Origin: an uncultured Ruminococcus sp.
GTDB taxonomy: Bacteria; Bacillota; Clostridia; RUG12999
DNA: 43,857 bases
Assembly (NCBI GenBank): GCA_902784805.1
Contig: CACZWD010000013.1
Span: forward strand, 1 to 43,857
Direction of reading: 5' to 3'
The notes under the pieces are model-generated. The model was not told where the DNA came from. It did not search any database and was given only the letters and a program-made list of their open reading frames with translations. Position 1 is the stretch's first letter. Each line of letters starts with the position of its first letter. The position numbers and the translations under genes were made by a program. Below, one piece after another: positions 7,856 to 15,762 of the stretch.

Positions 7856-8608
7856 ATGGAAAATAATGATTTACAAAAAATATTGCAAAGCCTTGCGGAC
7901 GGAAAAATATCGGTAAGTGATGCTGTGCTCAAAATAAAAAATAAGCCGTTTGAGGATTTGGGATACGCGAAACCGGATTTTCATCGCAAGGCAAGACAAG
8001 GTGCCTCTGAAGTTATTTACGGAGCGGGGAAAACACCCGGACAGATTATAGGAATATCACAAGCGTTAATAAATAACGGTCAAAAAAATATCTTAATCAC
8101 AAAGCTTGATAAAGAAAAAGCCGGGATAATAGGTAAAGAAATTCAGCTTGACTACAAAGAAACAGCTAAAATCGGCATTATAGGCAGTATGCCAAAAGAG
8201 AAAATCGGGAAAATAGTTGTGGCAACCGGAGGTACAAGCGATATTCCTGTTGCGGAAGAAGCAGCTGTTACAGCCGAGATGCTTGGAAATAATGTTGTTC
8301 GTTTATATGATGTCGGGGTTGCCGGAATACACAGACTGCTTTCAAACACAGATGAAATAATGACGGCAAGGGTAATTATAGCGATTGCGGGAATGGAAGG
8401 AGCTTTGGCAAGCGTTATAGGAGGTCTTGCCGATTGTCCTGTTATTGCCGTTCCGACAAGTGTGGGCTACGGAGCGTCATTCGGAGGCATTGCGGCACTT
8501 TTGTCAATGCTTAATTCATGTGCAAGCGGCGTCAGCGTTGTCAATATCGACAACGGCTTCGGCGCGGGCTATCAGGCAAGTATGATAAACAGAATGAAAG
8601 GATTATAA
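7856..8608 (+). CDS. larB: LarB, nickel-pincer cofactor biosynthesis carboxylase/hydrolase
   Basis: A 250-aa LarB. In the known pathway LarB carboxylates nicotinic acid adenine dinucleotide at C5 and hydrolyses the phosphoanhydride to give pyridinium-3,5-biscarboxylic acid mononucleotide, the first step to the nickel-pincer nucleotide. The N-terminal half has the LarB-specific DLGYAKPDFHRKARQGASEV segment (about 35-56); the C-terminal half is the PurE-like (AIR carboxylase) fold with ATGGTSDIPVAEEA (about 123-136), the glycine-rich PTSVGYGASFGG (about 201-212) and IDNGFGAG near the end. Length is normal. GAGGT lies 6 nt before the ATG. larC begins 2 nt after the stop. Confidence 0.95.
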   Translation: MENNDLQKILQSLADGKISVSDAVLKIKNKPFEDLGYAKPDFHRKARQGASEVIYGAGKTPGQIIGISQALINNGQKNILITKLDKEKAGIIGKEIQLDYKETAKIGIIGSMPKEKIGKIVVATGGTSDIPVAEEAAVTAEMLGNNVVRLYDVGVAGIHRLLSNTDEIMTARVIIAIAGMEGALASVIGGLADCPVIAVPTSVGYGASFGGIAALLSMLNSCASGVSVVNIDNGFGAGYQASMINRMKGL

Positions 8609-8610
8609 AA

Positions 8611-9825
8611 ATGAGAGCTTTGTATATTGAGTGTACAATGGGCGCAGCCGGTGATATGCTTATGTCGGCATTGTGTGAAATTCACCCTGACAGCGATGAT
8701 TTTATAAAAAGAATAAATAAGCTTAATATTCAGGGTGTTAAGGTTACAAAGAATAAGTCTGAAAAATGCGGAATTACAGGTACGCATATAAATGTGTCGG
8801 TTGACGGTGTTTGTGAAAATAACCATATGCACGGGCATCATAATCACGAACATCATGCTCATACCACATTTAATGATATAAAAAATATTGTGGCAGGGTT
8901 TGATTTATCACAAAAGGTTAAAAATGATATTTTATCGGTTTATAAATTGATAGCGGAGGCGGAAGGCTTTGTACACGGGAAACCCGCCGAACAAATACAT
9001 TTTCATGAAGTCGGGACTATGGACGCTTTAACTGATATTACAGGCGTATGTATGTTGATTAACGAGCTTGGACCGGAACAAATATTTGTGTCTCCCGTAT
9101 GTGTCGGCAGCGGCACGGTAAAATGCGCTCACGGTACCCTGCCCGTTCCCGCGCCCGCAACCGCTTATATTCTTAAAGATGTTCCGATATACAGCGGCAG
9201 CATTAAGTCCGAACTGTGTACCCCCACAGGGGCAGCGCTGTTAAAATATTTTGCCGATAAATTTATTGATATGCCCGTTATGAAGATTTTAAAAATCGGA
9301 TACGGAATGGGAACCAAAGATTTTGAAAACGCAAATTGTGTTCGGGCTATTCTTGGTGAAATTAAAGAGAAAGAGGATATTGTTGTCGAGCTTAACTGCA
9401 ATCTTGATGATATGACGGGTGAAGAAACAGCTTTTGCCGTCGAAAGGCTTTTCAGCGCAGGCGCGCTTGAAGTGTTTACAACACCTGTTAATATGAAAAA
9501 GAACAGACCGGGAATAATGCTTACTTGTCTTTGCCCGGAAAAGCTTGAAAATGAAATGATTTCTTTGATTTTTAAAAACACCTCAACTATCGGCGTGCGT
9601 AAAAACATATGCGAGCGTTATGTTATGAGCCGCAGTGAAGAAAAAATCAAAACATCACTTGGATATGTGAACATTAAGACTTCCAAAGGCTACGGAACGG
9701 AAAAAACAAAAGCGGACTATGATGATGTCGCCAAAATTGCTTCCGAAAACAATTTATCGCTCAGAGAAGTCAGAAACCTGATTGAGGGCGAGGTGCTGCG
9801 GCGTGGAGATAAAAAGAAAATATGA
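8611..9825 (+). CDS. larC: LarC, nickel insertion protein of NPN cofactor synthesis
   Basis: A 404-aa LarC, the CTP-dependent cyclometallase that inserts nickel into the dithio-pincer precursor. It starts MRALYIECTMGAAGDM, the family signature. A histidine-rich nickel-binding strip at residues 72-84 has eight His (HMHGHHNHEHHAH). Further conserved parts are IHFHEVGTMDALTDI (about 131-145), PVPAPATAYIL, and the C-terminal LarC2 region with ELNCNLDDMTGEE. The gene is one uninterrupted frame, unlike Lactobacillus plantarum, where larC1/larC2 are joined by a programmed frameshift. AAAGGA inside the end of larB is the ribosome binding site. Its 3' end overlaps larE by 23 nt. Confidence 0.95.
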   Translation: MRALYIECTMGAAGDMLMSALCEIHPDSDDFIKRINKLNIQGVKVTKNKSEKCGITGTHINVSVDGVCENNHMHGHHNHEHHAHTTFNDIKNIVAGFDLSQKVKNDILSVYKLIAEAEGFVHGKPAEQIHFHEVGTMDALTDITGVCMLINELGPEQIFVSPVCVGSGTVKCAHGTLPVPAPATAYILKDVPIYSGSIKSELCTPTGAALLKYFADKFIDMPVMKILKIGYGMGTKDFENANCVRAILGEIKEKEDIVVELNCNLDDMTGEETAFAVERLFSAGALEVFTTPVNMKKNRPGIMLTCLCPEKLENEMISLIFKNTSTIGVRKNICERYVMSRSEEKIKTSLGYVNIKTSKGYGTEKTKADYDDVAKIASENNLSLREVRNLIEGEVLRRGDKKKI

Positions 9826-10609
9826 GCTTTTAAAACAAGCTTTAAAAGAAATGAAAAGTGTTGCGATTGCCTTTTCGGGAGGCGTTGATTCAACATTTCT
9901 ACTGAAAACGGCAAAAGAAGTATTGGGTGATAATGTTATTGCGGTAACGGTAAAATCCTGCCTTATTACAGAATGCGAACTGTCCGGAGCGTATGATTTC
10001 TGTAACAGCGAAAAAATCAGACAAATTATATGTGAAATAAATCCGCTTGCCATTACAGGGTTTGCCGAAAATTCTCCCGACAGATGTTATATATGTAAAA
10101 AAGAAATATTTAAAAATATAAAAGAAATTTCCGCGAAATACGGCATCCAAACTGTCGCAGACGGCTCAAACGCCGACGACGCCGGCGATTACAGACCGGG
10201 AATGAGGGCTATGGAGGAGCTGAATATAATAAGCCCATTAAAGACGGTCGGTTTTACAAAAAAGGAAATCAGGGAGGCGTCAAAAGCACTTGGGCTTAAA
10301 ACATATAATAAACCGTCTCTTGCCTGCCTTGCGTCACGCTTTCCGTACGGTGAGCAAATAGACGAAAAAAAATTAAAGATGGTTGAACAATCCGAAAAAT
10401 ATTTATTTTCTTTGGGGTTTAATCAACTCAGAGTGAGAATACATACAAATACGGCAAGAATTGAAGTGTTGCCGCAGGATATGGAAAAGCTGATTGAAAA
10501 CAGATTAAATATATACCAAAAATTAAGGGAATTTGGATTTTGTTATATAGCTATGGATTTAATGGGATACAGAACGGGCAGTATGAATGAGATACTTTTG
10601 AATGAGTGA
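9803..10609 (+). CDS. larE: LarE, sulfur transferase of NPN cofactor synthesis (three-cysteine type)
   Basis: A 268-aa PP-loop ATP pyrophosphatase that adenylates P2CMN and transfers sulfur to make the dithio intermediate. I place the start at GTG 9803, nine bases after GAGG; the frame also opens at TTG 9782 without a good site. The PP-loop SGGVDS is at 25-30. Cysteines C95 and C98 (PDRCYICKK) plus C175 (SLACLASR) match the three-cysteine set of LarE proteins that bind a [4Fe-4S] cluster, as described for Thermotoga maritima, rather than the single sacrificial cysteine of L. plantarum LarE. It overlaps larC by 23 nt and a possible small downstream gene by 8 nt. Confidence 0.94.
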   Translation: MEIKRKYELLKQALKEMKSVAIAFSGGVDSTFLLKTAKEVLGDNVIAVTVKSCLITECELSGAYDFCNSEKIRQIICEINPLAITGFAENSPDRCYICKKEIFKNIKEISAKYGIQTVADGSNADDAGDYRPGMRAMEELNIISPLKTVGFTKKEIREASKALGLKTYNKPSLACLASRFPYGEQIDEKKLKMVEQSEKYLFSLGFNQLRVRIHTNTARIEVLPQDMEKLIENRLNIYQKLREFGFCYIAMDLMGYRTGSMNEILLNE

Positions 10610-10730
10610 CACAAACACCGAAACCGCAAGTAAAGTGTTTTGCGGTACAGCGCAAATACTTGTAAAAGCGGAAGTTAAATTATTATTTGATTTAGGGTTT
10701 ATTACATTTTTACAGCGGCAGATAATTTGA
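10602..10730 (+). CDS. Possible 42-aa protein coupled to larE
   Basis: An ATG at 10602 overlaps the larE stop (ATGAGTGA) and opens a 42-codon frame ending at TGA 10728-10730, directly before a hairpin. The product is MSDTNTETASKV... with a hydrophobic-amphipathic second half (LVKAEVKLLFDLGFITFL). The start-stop overlap and the frame filling exactly the space up to the terminator argue for a real gene; the small size and lack of a known family argue against. No ribosome binding site is obvious, so it would depend on translational coupling. Confidence 0.35.
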   Translation: MSDTNTETASKVFCGTAQILVKAEVKLLFDLGFITFLQRQII

Positions 10731-10753
10731 GCCGGACGATAATCGCCCGGCTC
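10729..10753. terminator. Hairpin between convergent lar and yqeY operons
   Basis: GAGCCGG-A-CGAT-A-ATCG-C-CCGGCTC forms a nearly perfect stem (10729-10753), followed on the + strand by TTAAAAATTT. It lies between two converging transcription units and can serve both, although neither side has a long U-run. Confidence 0.6.
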
Positions 10754-10761
10754 TTAAAAAT

Positions 10762-11202
10762 TTAGCTTAAATATTTTTTTACAAGCTCATTAACCGCTTT
10801 TCCATCGGCTCTGCCTTTTACCTTCGGCATAAGCGCCGACATAACTTTTCCCATATCCTTCATGGTGGAAGCGCCGACTTCTTTAACGGTTTCGCTTACT
10901 GTTTTGTCTAATTCATCTGCGGTCAGCTGCGAAGGAAGATACGATAAAAGTATCTCGATTTCCCTCTGTGTTGCTTCAATTAAATCCGTTCTACCGGCTT
11001 TTTCAAAGTCAGGCAAAACGTCTTTTCTTTTTTTGACTTCTTTCGCGATTACTTCAATAACGCCTTCGTCATCAAGAGTAATTCTTTTATCTTTTTCGAC
11101 CTGCAAAACACCGGCACGAACCATCTGGACAACGTTTTTGCGGATTTCGTCCTTTGCCTTCATTGCCTCTTTAAGGTCGCTTGCAAGCTGTTCTTTTAAC
11201 AT
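10762..11202 (-). CDS. yqeY: GatB/YqeY domain protein
   Basis: A 146-aa YqeY-family protein, with the family's N-terminal LKEQLASDLKEAMKAKDEIRKNVVQMVRA and C-terminal DMGKVMSALMPKVKGRADGKAVNELVKKYL. The domain is related to the tRNA-binding tail of GatB of the Glu/Asp-tRNA amidotransferase; a role in tRNA or ribosome biology is suspected but not settled. It sits 20 nt after rpsU, the usual rpsU-yqeY pair of Firmicutes. A direct glnS is present elsewhere in the window; in Deinococcus a YqeY domain is fused to GlnRS, while here it stands alone. Confidence 0.9.
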   Translation of the reverse strand: MLKEQLASDLKEAMKAKDEIRKNVVQMVRAGVLQVEKDKRITLDDEGVIEVIAKEVKKRKDVLPDFEKAGRTDLIEATQREIEILLSYLPSQLTADELDKTVSETVKEVGASTMKDMGKVMSALMPKVKGRADGKAVNELVKKYLS

Positions 11203-11222
11203 ATAAATTCACCGCTTTAAGA

Positions 11223-11396
11223 TTAATACTTTCTTTTTCTTGCTGCTTCTGATTTCTTTTTACGCTTTACGCTCGGTTTTTCATAATGCTCTCTTTTTCT
11301 GAGTTCATTGAGCACACCTGATTTAGCGCACTGGCGTCTGAACCTACGAATAGCATTTTCCAAGGATTCATTTTCCTTGAGTCTGATTTCTGACAT
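11223..11396 (-). CDS. rpsU: 30S ribosomal protein S21
   Basis: A 57-aa basic protein starting [20 protein letters not shown] and ending in the Lys/Arg-rich tail [14 protein letters not shown]. This is ribosomal protein S21, a small-subunit protein near the anti-Shine-Dalgarno region that helps initiation. The ATG at 11396 follows GAGGGGAGGGG, an unusually strong purine stretch. First gene of the rpsU-yqeY operon, with a consensus promoter 66 bp upstream. Confidence 0.95.
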   Translation of the reverse strand: MSEIRLKENESLENAIRRFRRQCAKSGVLNELRKREHYEKPSVKRKKKSEAARKRKY

Positions 11397-11461
11397 GTGA
11401 TTCCCCTCCCCTCGCCGTTTACAATTAACGAGAATTAGACAAAGGTAAACTTAACAAATGT

Positions 11462-11490
11462 ATTATACAACATTTTAGATAATTTGTCAA
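11462..11490 (-). promoter_or_regulatory. Consensus sigma-A promoter of rpsU-yqeY
   Basis: On the minus strand: TTGACA (11490-11485), 17-bp spacer, TATAAT (11467-11462). Both hexamers are perfect, as expected for a ribosomal protein operon. Confidence 0.88.
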
Positions 11491-11534
11491 GTTTTTTCTG
11501 TTAATTTTATAAAATCATTAAACATTTTTATTTT

Positions 11535-12968
11535 TTACGAACGGTCGTCAACATACAAAACTCTTACAGCATCGCTCTGTGCAGCCGGAACGGAAGCGGC
11601 TTTTTTTGATTCGGGAGCCTGCGCCCTGCCGTCACGGATATCAAAAAATTTTTTCGCGACCTGCGGGAAAAGCGCGTAGCTTAAAACGTCCTCTTCACTC
11701 TTTGCGAAAGCTTTTGTTTCCTTGCGGTAAGCGTCAAGCTCGGGCTTTAAAAGGTCGGCGGGACGGCAAGTAATAACTTCCTCGTCACCGATTGCTTTTT
11801 TCCTGACTTCTTCGTTGACTTCACCCGGCAGTTTGCCGTATTCACCCTTTAAAAGACCTTTTGATTCCTTTGTTATCATTTTATATCTTTCGCCGGAAAG
11901 AATGTTTAAAACAGCCTGTGTGCCGACAATCTGGCTTGTGGGAGTTACAAGAGGCGGATATCCGAAATCCTTTCGTACTCTCGGCACCTCCGCAAGAACA
12001 TCATAGTATTTATCCTCGGCATTAGCCTGTTTGAGCTGTGAAATAAGGTTTGAAAGCATACCGCCGGGCACCTGATATAAAAGCGTGTTTGAATCAACAT
12101 TCAGTACCTTCGGGTCAAGGGTGCCTTCAGCCTTCATTTTATTTGCGACTTTTCTGAAATGAGCCGCCGCCTCACTTAACTTGCCGAGGTCAAGACCTGT
12201 GTCATATTCCGTACCTTTAAGAGTCGCGACAAGCGATTCGGTTGATGGATTGCTTGTGCCGTTTGCCATTGGCGAAAGCGCGCAGTCAACAATATCAACG
12301 CCTGCCTGAATTGCCATAAGGTTTGTCATATCGCCCGTTCCCGCTGTATTATGAGTATGCAGATGTATCGGAACGCCGACATTTTCTTTAAGCTTTTTAA
12401 CAAGACTGTAAGCGTCATAGGGCAGAAGCAGATTCGCCATATCCTTTATGCATATGGTATCCGCGCCCATTTTTTCAAGCTGCATGGCGAGCTTAACAAA
12501 ATAATCCTCACTGTGTACGGGGCTTACCGTATAGCTTATTGCGGTTTCGCACATCCCTCCGTAATATTTAACAAATTTTATTGCGGCTTCAAGATTTCTG
12601 GGGTCGTTAAGCGCGTCAAAAATTCTTACCACGTCTATGCCGTTTTCAATGGATTTTTTGCAGAACGCCTCAACGACGTCGTCCGCATAGTGCTTGTATC
12701 CTAAAATATTCTGACCTCTGAAAAGCATCTGAAGCTTTGTGTTCGGCATAGCTTTTTTAAGTGTGCGGAGCCTTTCCCACGGGTCTTCGTTTAAAAAACG
12801 CATACAAGAATCAAAGGTTGCTCCGCCCCAACATTCGAGCGACCAATAACCGATACTGTCGAGCGTTTTAAGCGCGGGCAGCATATCCTCCGTGCGCATA
12901 CGGGTTGCCGCCTGCGACTGGTGGGCATCTCTTAAAATTGTATCTGTAATACATACTTTATGTGCCAT
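11535..12968 (-). CDS. oadA: Oxaloacetate decarboxylase alpha subunit (carboxyltransferase)
   Basis: A 477-aa carboxyltransferase of the pyruvate/oxaloacetate family. It moves CO2 between oxaloacetate (or pyruvate) and the biotin of the carrier protein. Motifs: DTILRDAHQSQAATRM at the N terminus (metal Asp), CWGGATFDSCMRF, the carbamylated-Lys segment TICIKDMAN (about 172-180), the metal-binding LHLHTHNTAG-type IHLHTHNTAG (about 199-208), and the conserved C-terminal PGGMLSNL. No biotin domain is fused at the C terminus; the carrier is a separate gene in this operon. The tail (about 450-477) is a short Ala-rich linker. Last gene of a four-gene Na+-pump operon; ribosome binding site GAAAGGAA is before the ATG. 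Confidence 0.93.
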   Translation of the reverse strand: MAHKVCITDTILRDAHQSQAATRMRTEDMLPALKTLDSIGYWSLECWGGATFDSCMRFLNEDPWERLRTLKKAMPNTKLQMLFRGQNILGYKHYADDVVEAFCKKSIENGIDVVRIFDALNDPRNLEAAIKFVKYYGGMCETAISYTVSPVHSEDYFVKLAMQLEKMGADTICIKDMANLLLPYDAYSLVKKLKENVGVPIHLHTHNTAGTGDMTNLMAIQAGVDIVDCALSPMANGTSNPSTESLVATLKGTEYDTGLDLGKLSEAAAHFRKVANKMKAEGTLDPKVLNVDSNTLLYQVPGGMLSNLISQLKQANAEDKYYDVLAEVPRVRKDFGYPPLVTPTSQIVGTQAVLNILSGERYKMITKESKGLLKGEYGKLPGEVNEEVRKKAIGDEEVITCRPADLLKPELDAYRKETKAFAKSEEDVLSYALFPQVAKKFFDIRDGRAQAPESKKAASVPAAQSDAVRVLYVDDRS

Positions 12969-12993
12969 AAAACATTATTCCTTTCTGATAAAT

Positions 12994-14640
12994 TTAACCG
13001 AACATTGCGAGCAGCGCTCCTGCCGCGATGGCGGAGCCTATAACGCCGGCAACGTTTGGTCCCATTGCGTGCATAAGAAGGAAGTTTCCGGGGTCCTCGC
13101 TCTGACCGACCTTCTGTGAAACACGTGCCGCCATAGGAACGGCGGAAACACCTGCCGAGCCGATAAGCGGATTTATCTTCTTTCCTTCGGGAAGGAAAAG
13201 ATTCATAAGCTTCGCGAGCAGTATTCCTCCTGCCGAGGCTACCGCGAAAGCCACAACGCCCATAACAATAATCTTAATGGTCTGAAGGCTCAGAAACGTA
13301 CCTGCCGTTGCCGTTGCGCCGACCGTTATGCCAAGGAATATTGTAACAATGTTCATAAGCTCGTTCTGAACGGTTTTTGAAAGCCTTTCAACGGCACCGC
13401 ACTCACGCATAAGATTGCCGAGCATAAGGCTGCCTATAAGCGCGCCTGCCGAAGGAATTAAAAGCGCAACGAAAACACTTACGACAATCGGGAAAATAAT
13501 TTTTTCGGTTTTTGATACCTTGCGAAGCTCCTTCATACGGATTTTACGCTCTTTTTTTGTTGTGAGCGCTTTCATTATCGGCGTTTGGATAACGGGTATG
13601 AGCGCCATATACGAATATGCCGCAACGGCGATGGGACCCAAAAGCTCCGGAGCAAGCTTTGTGGTAACAAAAATTGCCGTCGGACCGTCAGCGCCGCCGA
13701 TTATACCGATAGAGCCTGCCTGCGCTTCGGTAAAGCCGAGGTATCTTGCGCCGATGAAGGTCGCGAATATACCAACCTGTGCCGCTGCGCCGAGAAGAAG
13801 GCTTACGGGGTTCGCAATAAGCGGACCGAAATCCGTCATTGCGCCGACACCTATAAAGATAAGGCAAGGATATATTCCAAGCTTAACTCCGAGATACAAA
13901 TAATCAAGCAAACCGGGACTTACAGAGTTTGACGCGTTGAACAGGTCCCAATGCACGTGACCGCCGGCGAAAAGCTCCTCATGAAACATTCCCGCGCCGG
14001 GAAGGTTTGTTAAAAGCATACCAAAAGCTATCGGCAAAAGCAGAAGCGGCTCAAATTTCTTTACAATGGCAAGATACAAAAGCACAAAGGCTATAAGCAT
14101 CATTATAAGCGTTTTGGGGTCTGCGCCGAGCTTTGAAAAGCCCGTTTCACGGACAAAGCCAAGAATGGCGTTGCCGCCTTTTTTATTTAAAATATCGGTA
14201 AAATTAAGAGTTACAATATCATCCTGCGAAAGCTGTTTGCCGGCTTCTATTACGGCTTCGTCATTTATATAATATTGAATTGTACAGTCTATGACAGGAT
14301 TTTTTCCGCCCTCTTTAAATGAAGGAATTGATACGTCAAAAATAACTTTTTTTTCGCCGCCGGGAGCAATTTCACCCGTAACGGCGCCTTCGGTGCCGTT
14401 AATTTTTACGTTCGCGTCCTGTGAGCTTATGGCAACGGAGGAATTCGCTATTGTTTCGCTGCTTTTATTCGCCACTGTTACGGTAAGCGTCTGTGCCTCG
14501 GCACTATAAACGGCAGATTTGACAAATTCGGTTTCGTCCGCTTTTTTCTGCTCGGTTTGTCCGGCGCAAAAACCGATAATACTTGTGCCGAGCAATATTA
14601 TAAGAAGAGCAAAAAAAGCGGAAATACGTTTTTTGTTCAT
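12994..14640 (-). CDS. oadB: Sodium-translocating decarboxylase beta subunit with N-terminal extracytoplasmic extension
   Basis: A 548-aa membrane carboxybiotin decarboxylase that couples decarboxylation to Na+ export. The start at ATG 14640 follows AAAGGA. The beta-subunit core runs from about residue 165 to the end, with many membrane helices and the conserved [13 protein letters not shown] and [11 protein letters not shown] regions and the C-terminal [11 protein letters not shown]. Typical beta subunits are about 375-435 aa, so roughly 150 residues are extra: a signal-like hydrophobic helix (6-25) and a soluble beta-rich segment (about 35-130, [31 protein letters not shown]) that looks like an immunoglobulin-type fold. 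This extension probably lies outside the cell. Downstream oadA follows after 25 nt. Confidence 0.92.
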   Translation of the reverse strand: MNKKRISAFFALLIILLGTSIIGFCAGQTEQKKADETEFVKSAVYSAEAQTLTVTVANKSSETIANSSVAISSQDANVKINGTEGAVTGEIAPGGEKKVIFDVSIPSFKEGGKNPVIDCTIQYYINDEAVIEAGKQLSQDDIVTLNFTDILNKKGGNAILGFVRETGFSKLGADPKTLIMMLIAFVLLYLAIVKKFEPLLLLPIAFGMLLTNLPGAGMFHEELFAGGHVHWDLFNASNSVSPGLLDYLYLGVKLGIYPCLIFIGVGAMTDFGPLIANPVSLLLGAAAQVGIFATFIGARYLGFTEAQAGSIGIIGGADGPTAIFVTTKLAPELLGPIAVAAYSYMALIPVIQTPIMKALTTKKERKIRMKELRKVSKTEKIIFPIVVSVFVALLIPSAGALIGSLMLGNLMRECGAVERLSKTVQNELMNIVTIFLGITVGATATAGTFLSLQTIKIIVMGVVAFAVASAGGILLAKLMNLFLPEGKKINPLIGSAGVSAVPMAARVSQKVGQSEDPGNFLLMHAMGPNVAGVIGSAIAAGALLAMFG

Positions 14641-14668
14641 TGTTAATCGTCCTTTCAAGGTTTTGCTT

Positions 14669-15004
14669 TTATTCAATCACGCAAAGGGGCGTACCGGATT
14701 CAACGGTCGCGCCTTTTGAGGTAAGTACCGTAACTTTTCCGTCCGCCGGAGCCATAATTTCATTTTCCATTTTCATAGCTTCAAGTACCATAAGCACATC
14801 GCCCTTTTTAACAGACGCGCCGTTTGATACCTTAACGTCAAGAATCGTACCCGGCATCGGAGCCGAAACCTTTTCTCCGCCCGAGGGCGCCGTCAAAGTA
14901 GCCGGAGCTGCCTGCGCCGCGGGGGATGCCGCCGCATCTCCTTCAACCGTTTCAAGTGTAATTTCATATTTTGTTCCGTTAACGTTTACAATATACTTTT
15001 TCAT
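14669..15004 (-). CDS. Biotin carboxyl carrier subunit of the decarboxylase
   Basis: A 111-aa biotinyl-domain protein. Residues 1-20 begin [17 protein letters not shown], followed by an Ala/Pro-rich linker (about 22-42) and the biotinyl domain with the biotin-attachment motif EAMKMENEI; the biotinylated lysine is K78. It carries carboxyl groups from the alpha subunit to the membrane beta subunit. It lies between the small membrane subunit and oadB (28-nt gap). A similar carrier serves methylmalonyl-CoA and glutaconyl-CoA decarboxylases, but the OadA-type alpha subunit in the same operon points to oxaloacetate or pyruvate. Confidence 0.92.
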   Translation of the reverse strand: MKKYIVNVNGTKYEITLETVEGDAAASPAAQAAPATLTAPSGGEKVSAPMPGTILDVKVSNGASVKKGDVLMVLEAMKMENEIMAPADGKVTVLTSKGATVESGTPLCVIE

Positions 15005-15040
15005 TTTTAAATCTGTCCTTTCTTTATTGACAAAAGTTGT

Positions 15041-15325
15041 TTAAAGTTTTTTTACGGAGAGAATACGGATACCGTTTATATCCTTCCCCATATCCTCCGC
15101 GATTGCCGCGGAAACAGCGGCAATAAATTCCTGTTTGTTCGGTATGTTTCCGCTGTCCGAAGGTATAGCCGCAGAATTGTTTTTCGGTTCGTCTTTAATC
15201 AGCGCAAGGCACACCGCGCCCATAATTTTACATATTAAAATTATACTGATAAGCCCAACAAAAACCGTTCCGATACCTATAAGACATGAAATCATTGTTT
15301 CGCCGAAATTAACAGCCAAAAGCAT
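15041..15325 (-). CDS. Small OadG-family subunit of the decarboxylase
   Basis: A 94-aa protein with one N-terminal membrane helix (about 10-34, CLIGIGTVFVGLISIILICKIMG), an acidic/Asn-rich linker, and a C-terminal soluble part with EFIAAVSAAIAEDMGKDINGIRILSVKKL, as in OadG/MmdD delta subunits that hold the complex together at the membrane. First gene of the operon. AGGAGG precedes the ATG and a consensus promoter lies about 60 bp upstream. Confidence 0.85.
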   Translation of the reverse strand: MLLAVNFGETMISCLIGIGTVFVGLISIILICKIMGAVCLALIKDEPKNNSAAIPSDSGNIPNKQEFIAAVSAAIAEDMGKDINGIRILSVKKL

Positions 15326-15383
15326 AAAAATCCTCCTTTCGATAATAAGGAATATATATTAAAATCAAAAAATTTCCAATGAT

Positions 15384-15412
15384 ATTATATCACTTAAAAT
15401 CCCTTTCGTCAA
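15384..15412 (-). promoter_or_regulatory. Promoter of the Na+-decarboxylase operon
   Basis: On the minus strand: TTGACG (15412-15407), 17-bp spacer, TATAAT (15389-15384), 58 bp before the first start codon. Confidence 0.8.
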
Positions 15413-15534
15413 CCGTTTTGCGGTATGAAATAAAATTTTGTGAAATACTTAACATTTATGGACTCCCATCGGCTTATTTTTTGTTGTTTTTTGTATTAAA
15501 ACTTATATGTAATTAAAAAAAATTTAATAAACAC

Positions 15535-15564
15535 TTGCAATTATGCCAATTTATGGAGTATAAT
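15535..15564 (+). promoter_or_regulatory. Promoter of the abhydrolase-murF-ddl-ispG operon
   Basis: TTGCAA (15535-15540), 18-bp spacer, TATAAT (15559-15564). A palindromic repeat of about 155 bp lies between this promoter and the first gene, making a long leader. Confidence 0.6.
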
Positions 15565-15572
15565 ATATAATA

Positions 15573-15730
15573 GGTCACTTCTAAAAATTCTCGTGCATTC
15601 ATCTTGCGGGATCTTTTTCCGTCATATTTTACAAAAATGCTCGTAAATACACAAAGTATTCACTTCGCTTTTTGTTTCATCTGACGAAAAAATCTCTTCG
15701 CAATCTAAATACGTCGAATATTTAGAGGCT
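15573..15730. repeat. MITE-like palindromic element in the operon leader
   Basis: Nested inverted repeats. Outer arms TCTAAAAATTC (15580-15590) and GAATATTTAGA (15716-15726), extended by GGTCACT against AGGCTCC-like sequence; inner arms at 15604-15624 (TTGCGGGATCTTTTTCCGTC) and 15682-15703 (TGACGAAAAAATCTCTTCGC) that pair with few mismatches. No coding potential. The layout fits a miniature inverted-repeat element or other dispersed palindrome that inserted between promoter and gene. Confidence 0.6.
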
Positions 15731-15762
15731 CCCAATGATGAATTTTATCCGGAGGTGCGGTT

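Noticed and set aside
8611-9825. Programmed frameshift in larC
   Set aside because: The frame is continuous through both LarC halves, so no frameshift is needed.
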